From: Rhodococcus sp. Leaf278
Lineage (GTDB): Bacteria; Actinomycetota; Actinomycetes; Mycobacteriales; Mycobacteriaceae
Direction of reading: 5' to 3'
Length of the DNA: 64,000 bases
Assembly: GCF_001426085.1 (NCBI RefSeq)
Contig: NZ_LMRR01000001.1
Span: 311,539-375,538, forward strand
Shown here: in pieces, positions 54,949-64,000 of the stretch
How the letters are laid out: every line of letters begins with the position of its first letter
Position numbering within the stretch: position 1 is the stretch's first letter
Position numbers and translations under genes: made by a program
Notes under the pieces: model-generated
Database searches by the model: none
What the model saw: only the letters and a program-made list of their open reading frames with translations
What the model was told of the DNA's origin: nothing

Positions 54949-56352
54949 CTAGTCCTTGACCTTCGCCATCGCGAGGACGTCGAGGCGCTTGTCGAGCTCA
55001 GCCTCGCTGAGCTTGTCGCCGATCAGTCCGCGGTCGATGACCGTCTGACGGATCGTCTTCTTTTCCTTCAGCGCCTGCTTGGCGACGGCGGCCGCTTCCT
55101 CGTAGCCGATCGCGGAGTTCAACGGCGTCACGATGGACGGCGATGACTCGGCGAGGGTCTTGAGGTGATCGACGTTCGCAACCAAGCCGCTGACGCACTT
55201 GTCGGCGAAGAGCACCGAGACGTTGGCGAGCAGCTTGAACGACTCGAGGACGTTGCGCGCCATCATCGGGATGTAGACGTTGAGCTCGAATGCACCCGAT
55301 GCGCCACCGAATGCCACCGCGGCGTCGTTGCCGATGACCTGTGCGGCGACCTGCGTAACAGCCTCGGGCAGAACGGGATTGACCTTGCCGGGCATGATGG
55401 AGCTGCCGGGCTGCAGGTCGGGGAGGGCCAACTCGCCGAGTCCGGTGAGCGGTCCCGATCCCATCCAGCGAATGTCGTTGGCGATCTTGGTCAGTGACAC
55501 CGCGATGGTGCGCAGTGCGCCCGATGCCTCGACGAGTCCATCGCGTGCGGCCTGAGCCTCGAACGAATCCTTGGCTGCGGTGAGTGCATCGATGCCGGTC
55601 GACTTGACCAGTTCCGCAACAACTTTCGGGCCGAAGCCGTCGGGTGCGTTGAGGCCGGTGCCGACGGCGGTGCCGCCGATGGGCAGCTCACCCAGTCGGG
55701 GCAGGGTGGCCTCGACGCGCTCGATGCCTGCCTCGATCTGACGGGCGTAGCCGCCGAATTCCTGGCCGAGGGTGACCGGTACGGCATCCATGAGGTGGGT
55801 GCGGCCGGACTTCACGACGGTCTTCCACTCGACCGCCTTGGCGGCGAGTGCCTCGTGTAGGTGCTTCAGGGCGGGCACCAGTGAGGTGACGGCTGCCTCG
55901 GTCGCAGCGACGTGCGTGGCCGTCGGGAAGGTGTCGTTGGAGGACTGCGACATGTTCACGTGGTCGTTGGGGTGCACCTCGACGCCTGCAGCCTTGGCGA
56001 TCGACGCGATGACCTCGTTGGCGTTCATGTTGGAGCTGGTGCCCGAGCCGGTCTGGAAGACGTCGATCGGGAACTGGTCGTCGTGCTTGCCGTCGGCGAT
56101 CTCGGTGGCCGCCGCGATGATTGCGTCGGCCAACGTGCCGTCGAGCAGACCCAGGTCCTTGTTGACCTGTGCGCAGGCTGCCTTGAGCAGGCCCATCGCG
56201 CGGATCTGAGTGCGCTCGAGCGGGCGGCCCGAGATGGGGAAGTTCTCCACCGCACGCTGCGTCTGGGCACGCCAGAGAGCGTCGATGGGGACGCGAACCT
56301 CTCCCATGGTGTCGTGTTCGATCCGGAACTGCTGTTCGTCTGTCTGCGTCAT
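54949..56352 (-). CDS. fumC: Class II fumarate hydratase
   Basis: The 467-residue enzyme interconverts fumarate and malate in the TCA cycle. The fumarase/aspartase signature [17 protein letters not shown] is present, along with [12 protein letters not shown] and [21 protein letters not shown] full-length class II protein, not the iron-sulfur type. It and glpX are on the same strand 32 bp apart, the order of Rv1099c-Rv1098c. Confidence 0.97.
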   Translation of the reverse strand: MTQTDEQQFRIEHDTMGEVRVPIDALWRAQTQRAVENFPISGRPLERTQIRAMGLLKAACAQVNKDLGLLDGTLADAIIAAATEIADGKHDDQFPIDVFQTGSGTSSNMNANEVIASIAKAAGVEVHPNDHVNMSQSSNDTFPTATHVAATEAAVTSLVPALKHLHEALAAKAVEWKTVVKSGRTHLMDAVPVTLGQEFGGYARQIEAGIERVEATLPRLGELPIGGTAVGTGLNAPDGFGPKVVAELVKSTGIDALTAAKDSFEAQAARDGLVEASGALRTIAVSLTKIANDIRWMGSGPLTGLGELALPDLQPGSSIMPGKVNPVLPEAVTQVAAQVIGNDAAVAFGGASGAFELNVYIPMMARNVLESFKLLANVSVLFADKCVSGLVANVDHLKTLAESSPSIVTPLNSAIGYEEAAAVAKQALKEKKTIRQTVIDRGLIGDKLSEAELDKRLDVLAMAKVKD

Positions 56353-56384
56353 GAGCCTTACTTTGCCAGTCGTGGTTTCGGGGA

Positions 56385-57425
56385 TCAGAAGGACGGTGCC
56401 TGGCCGGATTCGTCGGCGTCGAAGTCCACCGAGGAGTATTCGCGCAGCTTCTCGAGGCGGTGGTAGGCGTCGATCATGCGTACGGTGCCGGACTTCGATC
56501 GCATGACGATGGACTGGGTGTGCGCGCCGCCGCCTGCGTAACGAACGCCGCGCAGCAGGTCACCGTCGGTGACACCGGTGGCGGTGAAGAAGACGTTCTC
56601 ACCCGAGACGAGGTCCTTGGTGTCGAGGACGCGGTCCAGGTCGTGGCCCGCGTCGATGGCCTTCTGCTTCTCGTCGTCGTCCGTGGGTGCCAGACGCCCC
56701 AGGATGGCACCGTCCATGCATCGCATCGCGGCGGCGGCAATGATGCCCTCGGGCGTGCCGCCGATTCCGATGAGCATGTCGGTGCCGGAGTCGGGACGGG
56801 CGGCAGCGATGGCACCGGCAACGTCACCGTCGGAGATCAACCGGATGCGGGATCCGGCGTCGCGCACCTGCTGGATCAGTTCGGCGTGCCGCGGGCGATC
56901 GAGGATGCACACCGTGACGTCCGACGCGGATCCCTTCTTGATCTTGGCGATCCGAGCGATGTTCTCGGCGACCGGGACGGTGATGTCGATGACGTCGGCG
57001 TAATCGGGGCCGACGGCGATCTTCTCCATGTAGAAGACGGCGGAGGGGTCGAACATCGCGCCACGCTCGGCAACGGCGAGAACCGAGATGGCGTTGGGCA
57101 TGCCCTTGGCCATCAGCGTCGTTCCGTCGACGGGGTCGACAGCGAAGTCGACGTCGGGACCGTTGCCGTTACCGACCTCTTCGCCGTTGTAGAGCATCGG
57201 CGCTTCGTCCTTCTCGCCCTCGCCGATGACGACGACGCCGCGCATCGAGACAGAACTGACCAACTGCCGCATGGCGTCGACTGCTGCTCCGTCGCCACCT
57301 TCCTTGTCGCCGCGACCGACCCAGCGACCCGACGCGAGTGCACCGGCCTCGGTGACGCGTACGAGTTCGAGTGCGAGGTTGCGATCTGGCGCCATGGCGC
57401 GAGTGGACTCGGTGCTGGCCGTCAT
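56385..57425 (-). CDS. glpX: Class II fructose-1,6-bisphosphatase
   Basis: The 346-residue phosphatase dephosphorylates fructose 1,6-bisphosphate for gluconeogenesis. [23 protein letters not shown] holds the metal-binding aspartates; [18 protein letters not shown] and [17 protein letters not shown] are GlpX family blocks. In actinomycetes this is normally the main FBPase. Start ATG 57425, well conserved. Confidence 0.96.
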   Translation of the reverse strand: MTASTESTRAMAPDRNLALELVRVTEAGALASGRWVGRGDKEGGDGAAVDAMRQLVSSVSMRGVVVIGEGEKDEAPMLYNGEEVGNGNGPDVDFAVDPVDGTTLMAKGMPNAISVLAVAERGAMFDPSAVFYMEKIAVGPDYADVIDITVPVAENIARIAKIKKGSASDVTVCILDRPRHAELIQQVRDAGSRIRLISDGDVAGAIAAARPDSGTDMLIGIGGTPEGIIAAAAMRCMDGAILGRLAPTDDDEKQKAIDAGHDLDRVLDTKDLVSGENVFFTATGVTDGDLLRGVRYAGGGAHTQSIVMRSKSGTVRMIDAYHRLEKLREYSSVDFDADESGQAPSF

Positions 57426-57560
57426 CGGTTTGTAGCCTCCTGGTTGGTGGGGTGTTACCCAGGCGCGATTATCTCACTTCTGTGATGTCTGCGGTGGGGT
57501 CGGGTCGACTGTGAGGTACGCGCCGACCGAGCACTGCCGCGCAGAGGGGATACTGGAGAT

Positions 57561-58133
57561 GTGGCGAACAGCAAACCCCGGATTCTCAACAACAACCGCG
57601 ACATGGTCTGGTCGCTCATTCCGCTGGTCATTGCGTGTTTGCTGATCGCAGGCGTGGCCAGCCAGTGCTCGCTGAGCCCGGGCGGCCCCAAGCAGGGGCC
57701 AATTCCTAATTTCGACGTGAACACGGCGTTGCAGTACGACGCGCCGGAAATCGGCTTCCCGGTGCGTAATCCGAGTGTTCCCGAGGGCTGGACGCCCAAC
57801 TCGGGCAGTCGCGCGACCATCTCCGGCGACAACGGCGGAGCGGTGTCGACTGTCGGATACATCACCGGCACCGGTGCCTACTTGCAGCTGACCCAGTCCT
57901 CGGCGACCGAGGAACAGCTGGTTCCGTTCGTGGCCGGAAGTGAGACGGCGTACGCGTCGGGCGCGCAGAACGTGTCGGGTCGGGACTGGGTGGTCTACGG
58001 CGAAGAAGGTTCCCGAAACTACTGGGTCTCCGACTTCGGTGACGTCCGAATACTGCTGGGCGGCACCGCAAGCACCGAGGACTTCACCACTCTCGCGTCG
58101 ATCCTCGAGGTCACCGAACCGCTCGCTCCCTAG
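57561..58133 (+). CDS. DUF4245 membrane protein
   Basis: The 190-residue protein has an N-terminal membrane helix ([19 protein letters not shown]) and an extracytoplasmic DUF4245 domain ([52 protein letters not shown]). Its function is unknown; it matches Rv1100, divergent from glpX. The start is GTG 57561. It converges on xseB with a 4-bp overlap of stop regions. Confidence 0.88.
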   Translation: MANSKPRILNNNRDMVWSLIPLVIACLLIAGVASQCSLSPGGPKQGPIPNFDVNTALQYDAPEIGFPVRNPSVPEGWTPNSGSRATISGDNGGAVSTVGYITGTGAYLQLTQSSATEEQLVPFVAGSETAYASGAQNVSGRDWVVYGEEGSRNYWVSDFGDVRILLGGTASTEDFTTLASILEVTEPLAP

Positions 58134-58387
58134 CTGTCCTTCTCGGTGCTCGCGAGCGCGGTCTCGATCCGCTTGCGCGCGCCGGCAAGCTGTTCCTCGC
58201 AGCGCGCCGCCAGCTGCTCACCGCGTTCCCACAAGGCCAGCGACGCATCGAGATCGAGCCCGCCCTGCTCGAGAATCCGCACCACCCCCACCAGTTCGTC
58301 GCGAGCTTCCTCGTAGCCCAGTTCCGATACCGGCTTGTCTTCGTTCTCGCTCATCGAATCTCCCTCTGCCGTTTCACTCGGCATCAT
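58130..58387 (-). CDS. xseB: Exodeoxyribonuclease VII small subunit
   Basis: The 85-residue helical subunit pairs with XseA to degrade single-stranded [57 protein letters not shown] is the full family block. ATG 58387 overlaps the xseA stop as ATGA; ATG 58354, with a better GGGAGA ribosome-binding site, would give 74 residues. Confidence 0.93.
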   Translation of the reverse strand: MMPSETAEGDSMSENEDKPVSELGYEEARDELVGVVRILEQGGLDLDASLALWERGEQLAARCEEQLAGARKRIETALASTEKDS

Positions 58388-59661
58388 TTCACTCGGCCCA
58401 TCACTGCGGCGGTGACGGCACCGTCGGCCACCCGCACTCTGATCTGTGTACCCGGCGGCGCGTCGTCGACCGAACGCAGCACTTGGGGATCGGAGCCCGC
58501 CACCACCCGCTGCACGACGGCATAGCCCCGAGCAAGTGTGGCAGCCGGTCCCAGTGTCGACAGCCGCGCCCGCAGATGTTCGACGAGCGTGTCCTGGGTG
58601 GTGAGTTCGCGTTGTACATCGCGTCGGGCCGCCTCGGTCAGGCGTCGGACTTCCTCACGTCGCTGCTCGAGTGCGGCGAGTGGATCTGCCAACACCGGTC
58701 GGTGCCGGAGCATATCGAGGCCACGTGCTTCGCGATCGACCCAGTTACGCAGGGCAGCAGCGCTTCTGGACTTCAGCTCCGACACCAGCGCTTGCTCGGC
58801 GACGGCGTCGGGAACCACGATTTTGGCGGCATCGGTGGGAGTTGCGGCGCGCAGGTCTGCGACGTGGTCGCTGAGCGGACTGTCGGGCTCGTGGCCGATC
58901 GCGCTGACGATCGGTGTGGTGGCCCTGGAGATGGCGCGACACAGAGCCTCGTCCGAGAACGGCAGCAAGTCCTCGACGCTGCCGCCGCCGCGGGCCAGGA
59001 TGATGACGTCGACAGCGGGGTCGTCGTTCAGGTCCTTCAGTGCGTCCAGAATCGCCGGCACCGCCTGGGGTCCTTGGACCGGAGTGTTACGTACCTCGAA
59101 TCGAACAGCAGGCCAACGCCTCTGGGCGACGGTGAGGACGTCCTTCTCGGCTGCGCTGGCCCGGGCGGTGATGAGTCCGATGGTGCCGGGCAGAAACGGC
59201 AACGGTCGCTTCAGGCGTGGGTCGAACAACCCCTCTGCAGCGAGCAGGGCTCGGAGTCGTTCGATGCGGGCGAGAAGTTCGCCGACACCGACAGCGCGAA
59301 TGTCGGTGGCGCGCAGCGAAATGGTTCCGCGCCCGGTGAAGAACGACAGTTTTCCGTAGAGAATGACGCGTGCGCCCTCGGTCAGCGGAACAGGCGAGCG
59401 ATCGAGTAGCTGCGGTGAACATGTCACCGACAACGACATGTCGGCCGACGGATCTCGCAGTGTCAGAAAGGCAGTGCGGGTGCCGGGTCTGGCGTTGATC
59501 TGCGTGAGCTGCCCCTCGACCCAGATGCTGCCGAGTTTGTCGATCCAGCCGGCGACCTTCATGGCGACGGTACGCACCGGTAACGGCTGTTCGGCGGAAC
59601 TCGCGGCAGCCTGAGTGGAACCAGGCTGGGTGGGACCGGACTGGGTTGGGGGAGTGCTCAC
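58384..59661 (-). CDS. xseA: Exodeoxyribonuclease VII large subunit
   Basis: The 425-residue nuclease subunit begins with an OB-fold ([40 protein letters not shown]) and continues to the catalytic domain ([55 protein letters not shown]) and a coiled coil. GTG 59661 overlaps the stop of the upstream gene (GTGA); a longer open frame upstream is an overlap artefact. xseA and xseB overlap too. Confidence 0.95.
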   Translation of the reverse strand: MSTPPTQSGPTQPGSTQAAASSAEQPLPVRTVAMKVAGWIDKLGSIWVEGQLTQINARPGTRTAFLTLRDPSADMSLSVTCSPQLLDRSPVPLTEGARVILYGKLSFFTGRGTISLRATDIRAVGVGELLARIERLRALLAAEGLFDPRLKRPLPFLPGTIGLITARASAAEKDVLTVAQRRWPAVRFEVRNTPVQGPQAVPAILDALKDLNDDPAVDVIILARGGGSVEDLLPFSDEALCRAISRATTPIVSAIGHEPDSPLSDHVADLRAATPTDAAKIVVPDAVAEQALVSELKSRSAAALRNWVDREARGLDMLRHRPVLADPLAALEQRREEVRRLTEAARRDVQRELTTQDTLVEHLRARLSTLGPAATLARGYAVVQRVVAGSDPQVLRSVDDAPPGTQIRVRVADGAVTAAVMGRVK

Positions 59662-60269
59662 TTGGCCTTGGCTGTGGTGATTCGGTTGGCCAGCATCGTC
59701 TGGAACGGTGCGCGGGCGAGCGTGTCGTTCTCGTAGTCGAGCAGAGCCTCCAGGTCTTCGACCGAGAGAGTGCGCAGCCGCGCGCGCAGTTGTGCCAGTG
59801 CGAGGGTGTCGAAGTCGATCATCTCGACAATCTCGGGCTTGTCGACGGCCGGCGCTCGCTTGGCCGAGGTGTCCTGCACGGGCTCGTCCAGCGGAGGCGT
59901 CGAGTACAACGCGAAGCGGCCGTTGGCAGCGACCGGCTCGGCCACGGGCGCATCGGGTACGTCGACGTCGTCGGTGATCACAGGGGTGATCACAGGGGTG
60001 TCGACGGCATCGTCCTCGTCTTCGTCGAAGGAGGCCCACGCGGGCTGCTCCTCGCGCGGAGTACCGACGACCGGCAGAGTGGCGATGATCAGATCGCCCT
60101 TGATGGCCAGTGCCGTCACCTGCTGCTGGAATCGCATACCGCGCGCCAGCGCTTCACTGACAACCGTCATCGGCAGCATGAGGGCGGAACCGGGAAGCTT
60201 GCGAGCCTCTTCGACCACGGTCACTGCGACGCCAGCGGCCACGCGAGCTGCAAAGGGGACTCGAGTCAT
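59658..60269 (-). CDS. Lipid droplet-associated-type protein (Rv1109c-like)
   Basis: The 203-residue protein has an amphipathic N-terminal region ([56 protein letters not shown]), a variable acidic middle and a conserved C-terminus ([51 protein letters not shown]). Mycobacterial and rhodococcal homologues associate with lipid droplets; biochemical role is unknown. ATG 60269 is preferred over GTG 60275. It starts the unit that continues to xseA and xseB. Confidence 0.8.
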   Translation of the reverse strand: MTRVPFAARVAAGVAVTVVEEARKLPGSALMLPMTVVSEALARGMRFQQQVTALAIKGDLIIATLPVVGTPREEQPAWASFDEDEDDAVDTPVITPVITDDVDVPDAPVAEPVAANGRFALYSTPPLDEPVQDTSAKRAPAVDKPEIVEMIDFDTLALAQLRARLRTLSVEDLEALLDYENDTLARAPFQTMLANRITTAKAK

Positions 60270-60331
60270 GTCCACAAGAGTGCCCGAAGTCGTGAATTTT
60301 GGGTAGCCGACAGGCTGGAGACGCAGCGAGG

Positions 60332-60424
60332 TGCATGAGTGGAGCCTGCGGAACGACCTTGTTGCATGAGTGGAGCCTGCGGAACGACCTTGTTGCAGGA
60401 GTAGAGCCTGCGGAACGACCTTGC
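60332..60424. repeat. Three tandem 31-bp repeats upstream of ispH
   Basis: Units begin at 60332, 60363 and 60394 with TGCATGAGTGGAGCCTGCGG as the first 20 bases and GAACGACCTTGT as the rest; the third has two changes. They fill the divergent space between the lipid-droplet-type gene and ispH and end 26 bp before the ispH ATG. Tandem head-to-tail order without unique spacers rules out CRISPR. Confidence 0.9.
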
Positions 60425-60450
60425 TGCTGCCCTACACGTATCCTGGAGTC

Positions 60451-61458
60451 ATGTCTTCGGCCGTTCCTTTGAATCTTGGTATCGCACAGTCCGCCGGCGC
60501 GAGTAAGTCCGCGTACGCCGGGGGTAAGCGAGTGCTTCTCGCGGAACCCCGTGGCTATTGCGCAGGCGTCGATCGTGCGGTCGAGACCGTCGAGAAAGCC
60601 CTGGAACAGCACGGTGCGCCGGTGTACGTGCGCAAGGAGATCGTGCACAACAAGCACGTGGTCGAGACTCTGTCCGATCGCGGCGCGGTGTTCGTCGAAG
60701 AGACCGACGAGGTGCCCGAGGGTTCCTTGCTCGTGTTCTCGGCGCACGGCGTCTCACCGGCCGTGCACACCTCTGCGGCAGAGCGGAACCTGCGCACCAT
60801 CGACGCCACCTGCCCGTTGGTGACCAAGGTGCACCAGGAAGCGAAGCGATTCGCGCGCGACGACTACGACATTCTTCTCATCGGCCACGAGGGTCACGAG
60901 GAGGTCGAAGGCACCGCAGGAGAGGCTCCCGAGCACATTCAGCTGGTGGACGGCCCCGAATCTGTCGCCAACGTCACCGTCCGGGACGAGAACAAGGTGA
61001 TCTGGTTGTCGCAGACCACGCTGAGCGTCGACGAGACGATGATGACGGTCGCCAAGCTGCGCGAGCGATTCCCGACGCTGCAGGACCCGCCGAGCGACGA
61101 CATCTGCTACGCCACCCAGAACCGTCAGGTCGCGGTGAAGGCGATGGCTCCGGAATGTGATCTGGTGATCGTCGTCGGCTCGAAGAACTCGTCGAACTCG
61201 GTGCGTCTGGTCGAGGTTGCCCTCGGTGCCGGCGCACGGGCGAGCTACCTCGTCGACTACGCCAAAGAGATCGACCTGGCCTGGCTCGACGGGGTCGAGA
61301 CCATCGGCATCACCTCGGGTGCGTCGGTGCCGGAGATCCTGGTGCAGGGCGTCATCGACCTGTTCGCCGAGCACGGATACGCCGACGTGCAACCGGTCAC
61401 CACGGCCAACGAGACGCTGGTGTTCTCACTTCCTCGCGAACTTCGTCCGGCTCGCTAG
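60451..61458 (+). CDS. ispH: 4-hydroxy-3-methylbut-2-enyl diphosphate reductase
   Basis: The 335-residue iron-sulfur enzyme makes isopentenyl and dimethylallyl diphosphate in the last MEP-pathway step. Three cluster cysteines are in [31 protein letters not shown] and [15 protein letters not shown], and the E(T)N-type [10 protein letters not shown] segment follows. ATG 60451 is used although GGAG is only two bases away, so the transcript may be leaderless or start slightly later. Confidence 0.96.
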   Translation: MSSAVPLNLGIAQSAGASKSAYAGGKRVLLAEPRGYCAGVDRAVETVEKALEQHGAPVYVRKEIVHNKHVVETLSDRGAVFVEETDEVPEGSLLVFSAHGVSPAVHTSAAERNLRTIDATCPLVTKVHQEAKRFARDDYDILLIGHEGHEEVEGTAGEAPEHIQLVDGPESVANVTVRDENKVIWLSQTTLSVDETMMTVAKLRERFPTLQDPPSDDICYATQNRQVAVKAMAPECDLVIVVGSKNSSNSVRLVEVALGAGARASYLVDYAKEIDLAWLDGVETIGITSGASVPEILVQGVIDLFAEHGYADVQPVTTANETLVFSLPRELRPAR

Positions 61459-61496
61459 GAACTGAAGCCGCGACCGTCGACCCCCGCGGGACTCGT

Positions 61497-62639
61497 TCAG
61501 TCCGTGTGGCGGTCGCGGTAACGAACCTGCGGCACCGGATGCGGCGGAATGTCGTCTCGATGGGCACCAGGCAGCGAGTGGTTGCCAGGAGCCTGATCCG
61601 CGTCGAGCGGTGAGGTGGTCCTTCTGGGTGAAGTGGTCTGGGGAGTGGCGACGGGCCGGGGACCGGTGGTGTACGGCGCGGGGACCTCGCGAGGAGGCTC
61701 GACCTGGGCCGACCGCTGGCGGCGAGGCTCCGTCGAGTACCGGGATTCGCCCGACTGCGGCCGCTGTGTCGACCGGGCCTGAGGCTGCTGAGGCTGAGCC
61801 TGTGGGTATTGCGGGCGCTGGTACTCGGGCTTCTGGTGCTCCGACCTGGCGCGCTCCTGCCGAGGTGAGTCGGTTCCGGAGTGTCGACTTGGCGGCGCTG
61901 GTACCGCCCTGGACGAGCGTCGCTGGCCGGCGCTCGGATCCACGGCCCGTGACGCGCGCGGGTTCGGACCGGAACGAGGGTCGGTGCCTCTTCGTCCTAC
62001 GTACGGCTCGGACACGATGTCGGTGGCCTCGGTAGCGGACACGCCGCTGCGATCGGGCGACGGGGTAGCGCGCCTGCGGGTGCGTTCGGGGCGCTCTTCC
62101 TGAGCCCGGCGCTGCGCACGGGTGAGCTTGTCGTCGCCGGTCTTCGGGCTGCGTCGAACGGCACTCTCGGCCTTCTGGCTGCGCCGCAGGGTGGGGGCAT
62201 GGGTGTTCTGCCGCTTGAGCACGATGCGCAGTGCTCCGAGTCCGACGGCCACGACGGTACCGAGCAGCATCAGCGGAAAGCGATTGACCAGCGGAATCGC
62301 GACGTTGAGAATGATGTCCTTGAGGCTGGTACCGGCGTTGTCGGTGAAGTATTGGTACGACAGCGGTACGGCGACGAACAGGATCAGCGGGGCTTGCACC
62401 ATCGCGGTGAACAGTCCGCGGTAACGAACGAGCACTACGGCAGCGATGCAGCCGAGGATGTAGAAGAACGCGAACGCGCCTGTCAGTTCGGTGCCGCGGG
62501 CGGCATCGATGAGGAACCCGAGGAAAGTGAGTCCTGCGGCAATCGCGACGGCACCCCAGGCGGGCACACCGGGCAGAGTCGCGAGGATGGATCGGTGATC
62601 CAGCGGTACCCCGGATCGGGCACGTTGGGAGGTAGACAC
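61497..62639 (-). CDS. DUF6542 membrane protein with long charged tail
   Basis: The 380-residue protein has four membrane helices in residues about 25-140 (GAVAIAAGLTFLGFLIDAA, AFAFFYILGCIAAVVLV, MVQAPLILFVAVPLSYQY, MLLGTVVAVGLGALRIVL) and then a 240-residue Arg/Pro/Ser/Gln-rich tail with no fold visible. It corresponds to Rv1111c next to ispH; function unknown. The tail would be cytoplasmic or bind nucleic acid or cell wall; this is a guess. Start GTG 62639. Confidence 0.8.
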   Translation of the reverse strand: MSTSQRARSGVPLDHRSILATLPGVPAWGAVAIAAGLTFLGFLIDAARGTELTGAFAFFYILGCIAAVVLVRYRGLFTAMVQAPLILFVAVPLSYQYFTDNAGTSLKDIILNVAIPLVNRFPLMLLGTVVAVGLGALRIVLKRQNTHAPTLRRSQKAESAVRRSPKTGDDKLTRAQRRAQEERPERTRRRATPSPDRSGVSATEATDIVSEPYVGRRGTDPRSGPNPRASRAVDPSAGQRRSSRAVPAPPSRHSGTDSPRQERARSEHQKPEYQRPQYPQAQPQQPQARSTQRPQSGESRYSTEPRRQRSAQVEPPREVPAPYTTGPRPVATPQTTSPRRTTSPLDADQAPGNHSLPGAHRDDIPPHPVPQVRYRDRHTD

Positions 62640-62659
62640 CCCTCGAGGTTAGCCGTAGT

Positions 62660-63826
62660 TCAGCCGACTGCATCGTCGACATGACCGAAGTCGTGGCGGT
62701 AGCGGGACGAATCGGACAGTGTGGGGCGGCCGTCCACCCGACCGATCGTCACCGGCTCGGCGTCGAACAGCTCGAGTTCGTGCAGTTTTCTCGCCGTCAC
62801 GCTCACCCTGGAGTCGACCGATCCGACGGTGGAGTTGAACGAGTCCACGGCCTTGCCGAGATTGGCCCCGAGCTTGTCCAGGTGCGTCGACACGACTCCG
62901 ATGCGGGTGTACAGCTCGCGCCCCAACTGCTGAATGCGCGCCGCGTCCTCGGCCAACGATTCCTGCTTCCAGGTGTAGGCCACCGTGCGCAACAGCGCGA
63001 CCAGGGTGGTGGGGGTGGCCAGGATCACGTTCCTGCCGAAGGCGTACTCGAGCAGTCCGGTGTCGGACGTCAGTGCTGCGTCCAGAAACGGGTCGCCGGG
63101 AACGAACAGCACGACGAATTCCGGCGTCGGCTCGAACGCCTCCCAGTACGCCTTGTCGGCCAACTGATCGATGTGGGTTCGCAGCTGTTTGGCGTGACGA
63201 CGCAGGTTCTTCTCGCGAGCGCCCGGGTCCTCGTCCTGAGCGGCATCGAGATAGGCCGCAAACGGCACTTTGGCGTCGACGACGATCTGACGACCGCCGG
63301 CGAGCCGGACGACCATGTCCGGTCTGATGCCGTCCTTGCTGACCTGGGTGTCGAAATCGCAGTGCTTGAGCATGCCGGCGAGTTCGACGACCCGCTCGAG
63401 CTGAATCTCGCCCCACCGTCCTCTGATCTGCGGTGCGCGCAGCGCCGTCACCAGCTGACCGGTTTGGGTGGACAGATGCATCGACGCTCGGTGCATGCCG
63501 GTGACCTGCTCGGACAACCCTGCGTACGCCCGGATCCGGTTGTGCTCGACTTGCCGGACGTGCTCGGACAATGCATCGACGGCGTCATGCAACGGCTCGA
63601 CCAGGTGCGAGACCTGTTGCCCGATCACGGTGGAGTTGCGTCGAGCGGAATCCTCGTTGACCGCACTGAGCGACTGCCGAAGCATGCCTTCGTGCTCGCG
63701 CAGAGCAGCCAGTTGCGCCTCCGCCCGGACAGCTCTGTCTCCCATCCGCGAGGCGTGCAGCAACCAGCCCACTACCGCTCCGATGCCGAGGGCGACGAGC
63801 AGGCCGAGCGCCGTGAGAATGTTCAT
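62660..63826 (-). CDS. rmuC: DNA recombination protein RmuC
   Basis: The 388-residue protein has an N-terminal membrane helix (LTALGLLVALGIGAVVGWLL), a coiled-coil region, and a RmuC nuclease-like domain: IRGRWGEIQLERVVELAGMLKHCDF, RPDMVVRLAGGRQIVVDAKVPFAAYL, EFVVLFVPGDPFLDAAL and GRNVILATPTTLVALLRTVAYTWKQESLAEDA. RmuC limits DNA inversions and may act on branched DNA. ATG 63826 starts the helix. Confidence 0.9.
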   Translation of the reverse strand: MNILTALGLLVALGIGAVVGWLLHASRMGDRAVRAEAQLAALREHEGMLRQSLSAVNEDSARRNSTVIGQQVSHLVEPLHDAVDALSEHVRQVEHNRIRAYAGLSEQVTGMHRASMHLSTQTGQLVTALRAPQIRGRWGEIQLERVVELAGMLKHCDFDTQVSKDGIRPDMVVRLAGGRQIVVDAKVPFAAYLDAAQDEDPGAREKNLRRHAKQLRTHIDQLADKAYWEAFEPTPEFVVLFVPGDPFLDAALTSDTGLLEYAFGRNVILATPTTLVALLRTVAYTWKQESLAEDAARIQQLGRELYTRIGVVSTHLDKLGANLGKAVDSFNSTVGSVDSRVSVTARKLHELELFDAEPVTIGRVDGRPTLSDSSRYRHDFGHVDDAVG

Positions 63827-63962
63827 GGAGCCGATGATGCAGTACGGCACCGACAAGTTCGGTCGGGCAACACTGTGGGTCAACTCTGTGGGTCGATGCT
63901 CACGTCCGACAGGCCGACAAGCCTCGAATAGTTTGTCGGTGGCACCCGATAGCGTCGTTCCC

Positions 63963-64000
63963 ATGAGAATCCTGCACACCTCGGACTGGCACATAGGTCG
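63963..64000 (+). CDS. sbcD: SbcD-like exonuclease subunit, first codons
   Basis: Only 12 codons and a partial one fit: MRILHTSDWHIGR, the exact opening of SbcD metallophosphoesterases (first metal motif S-D-W-H). It runs off the right edge and is divergent from rmuC across 136 bp. SbcCD processes hairpins and palindromes in DNA. Confidence 0.8.
   Translation, partial: MRILHTSDWHIG

Noticed and set aside
60332-60424. Possible CRISPR array
   Set aside because: The 31-bp units are directly adjacent with no unique spacers, and no cas genes are nearby.

Overview
The window is GC-rich, densely coded DNA from a mycolic-acid actinomycete, most probably a Rhodococcus/Rhodococcoides-type organism. 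The evidence is a membrane arabinosyltransferase of the Emb family, mycothiol S-conjugate amidase (Mca), DUF222/13E12 and DUF3558 proteins, many GTG starts, and gene order from greA to ispH that closely follows the Mycobacterium tuberculosis order Rv1080c-Rv1111c as I remember it. I found no tRNA, rRNA, CRISPR array, insertion sequence or prophage.

Layout. Positions 1-900 hold a disulfide-bond pair (VKOR fragment plus DsbA-like thioredoxin) on the minus strand, followed by aroQ and two MFS transporters, the second (DHA2 type) facing a TetR regulator. Positions 5.7-10.0 kb form a cell-surface module: a DUF3494 ice-binding-like protein with a repetitive stalk and C-terminal sorting tail, a class F-type sortase 3 bp downstream, and a family 39 glycosyltransferase. 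A DUF222-HNH protein with a LexA/SOS-box-like site upstream, a VOC protein, an ASCH protein and an exonuclease/endonuclease/phosphatase lipoprotein follow.

Positions 14.25-24.07 kb are one tightly coupled catabolic operon: a DinB-like TIGR03084 protein, AtuA-like DUF1446 protein, acyl-CoA dehydrogenase, carboxylase beta and alpha subunits, a second acyl-CoA dehydrogenase, enoyl-CoA hydratase and TetR. Five junctions are start/stop overlaps, and a near-perfect palindrome lies in front. It should take a CoA-activated branched or terpenoid-like acid through dehydrogenation, biotin-dependent carboxylation and hydration. Guanine deaminase and two DUF3558 lipoproteins come next.

Positions 26.7-31.4 kb hold the str operon (rpsL-rpsG-fusA-tuf) with a good promoter and terminator, not followed by the S10 operon. 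Then come an Asp23/AmaP-like envelope cluster (minus), threonine ammonia-lyase, a lone Emb arabinosyltransferase, a DrrAB-type ABC exporter and a GH114 lipoprotein.

From 40.7 kb to the end the mycobacterial-like core runs: greA, DUF4307, mca, a small membrane protein, a DUF255 protein, (inserted GGDEF protein), hemolysin III, a short-chain cis-prenyltransferase, coaA, (inserted DUF885 peptidase), glyA, phoH2, a limonene-epoxide-hydrolase-like protein, a desA-like gene with a degraded diiron site, fum, glpX, DUF4245, xseB, xseA, a lipid-droplet-associated-type protein, ispH, DUF6542, rmuC and the start of sbcD.

The least explained signals are non-coding. A family of palindromic elements with ATCAATG/CATTGAT ends and a conserved 19-nt loop sits at three intergenic loci (after tuf, after glyA, after the desA-like gene). 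There are two other long hairpins (coaA leader; phoH2 3' end) and three tandem 31-bp repeats upstream of ispH.
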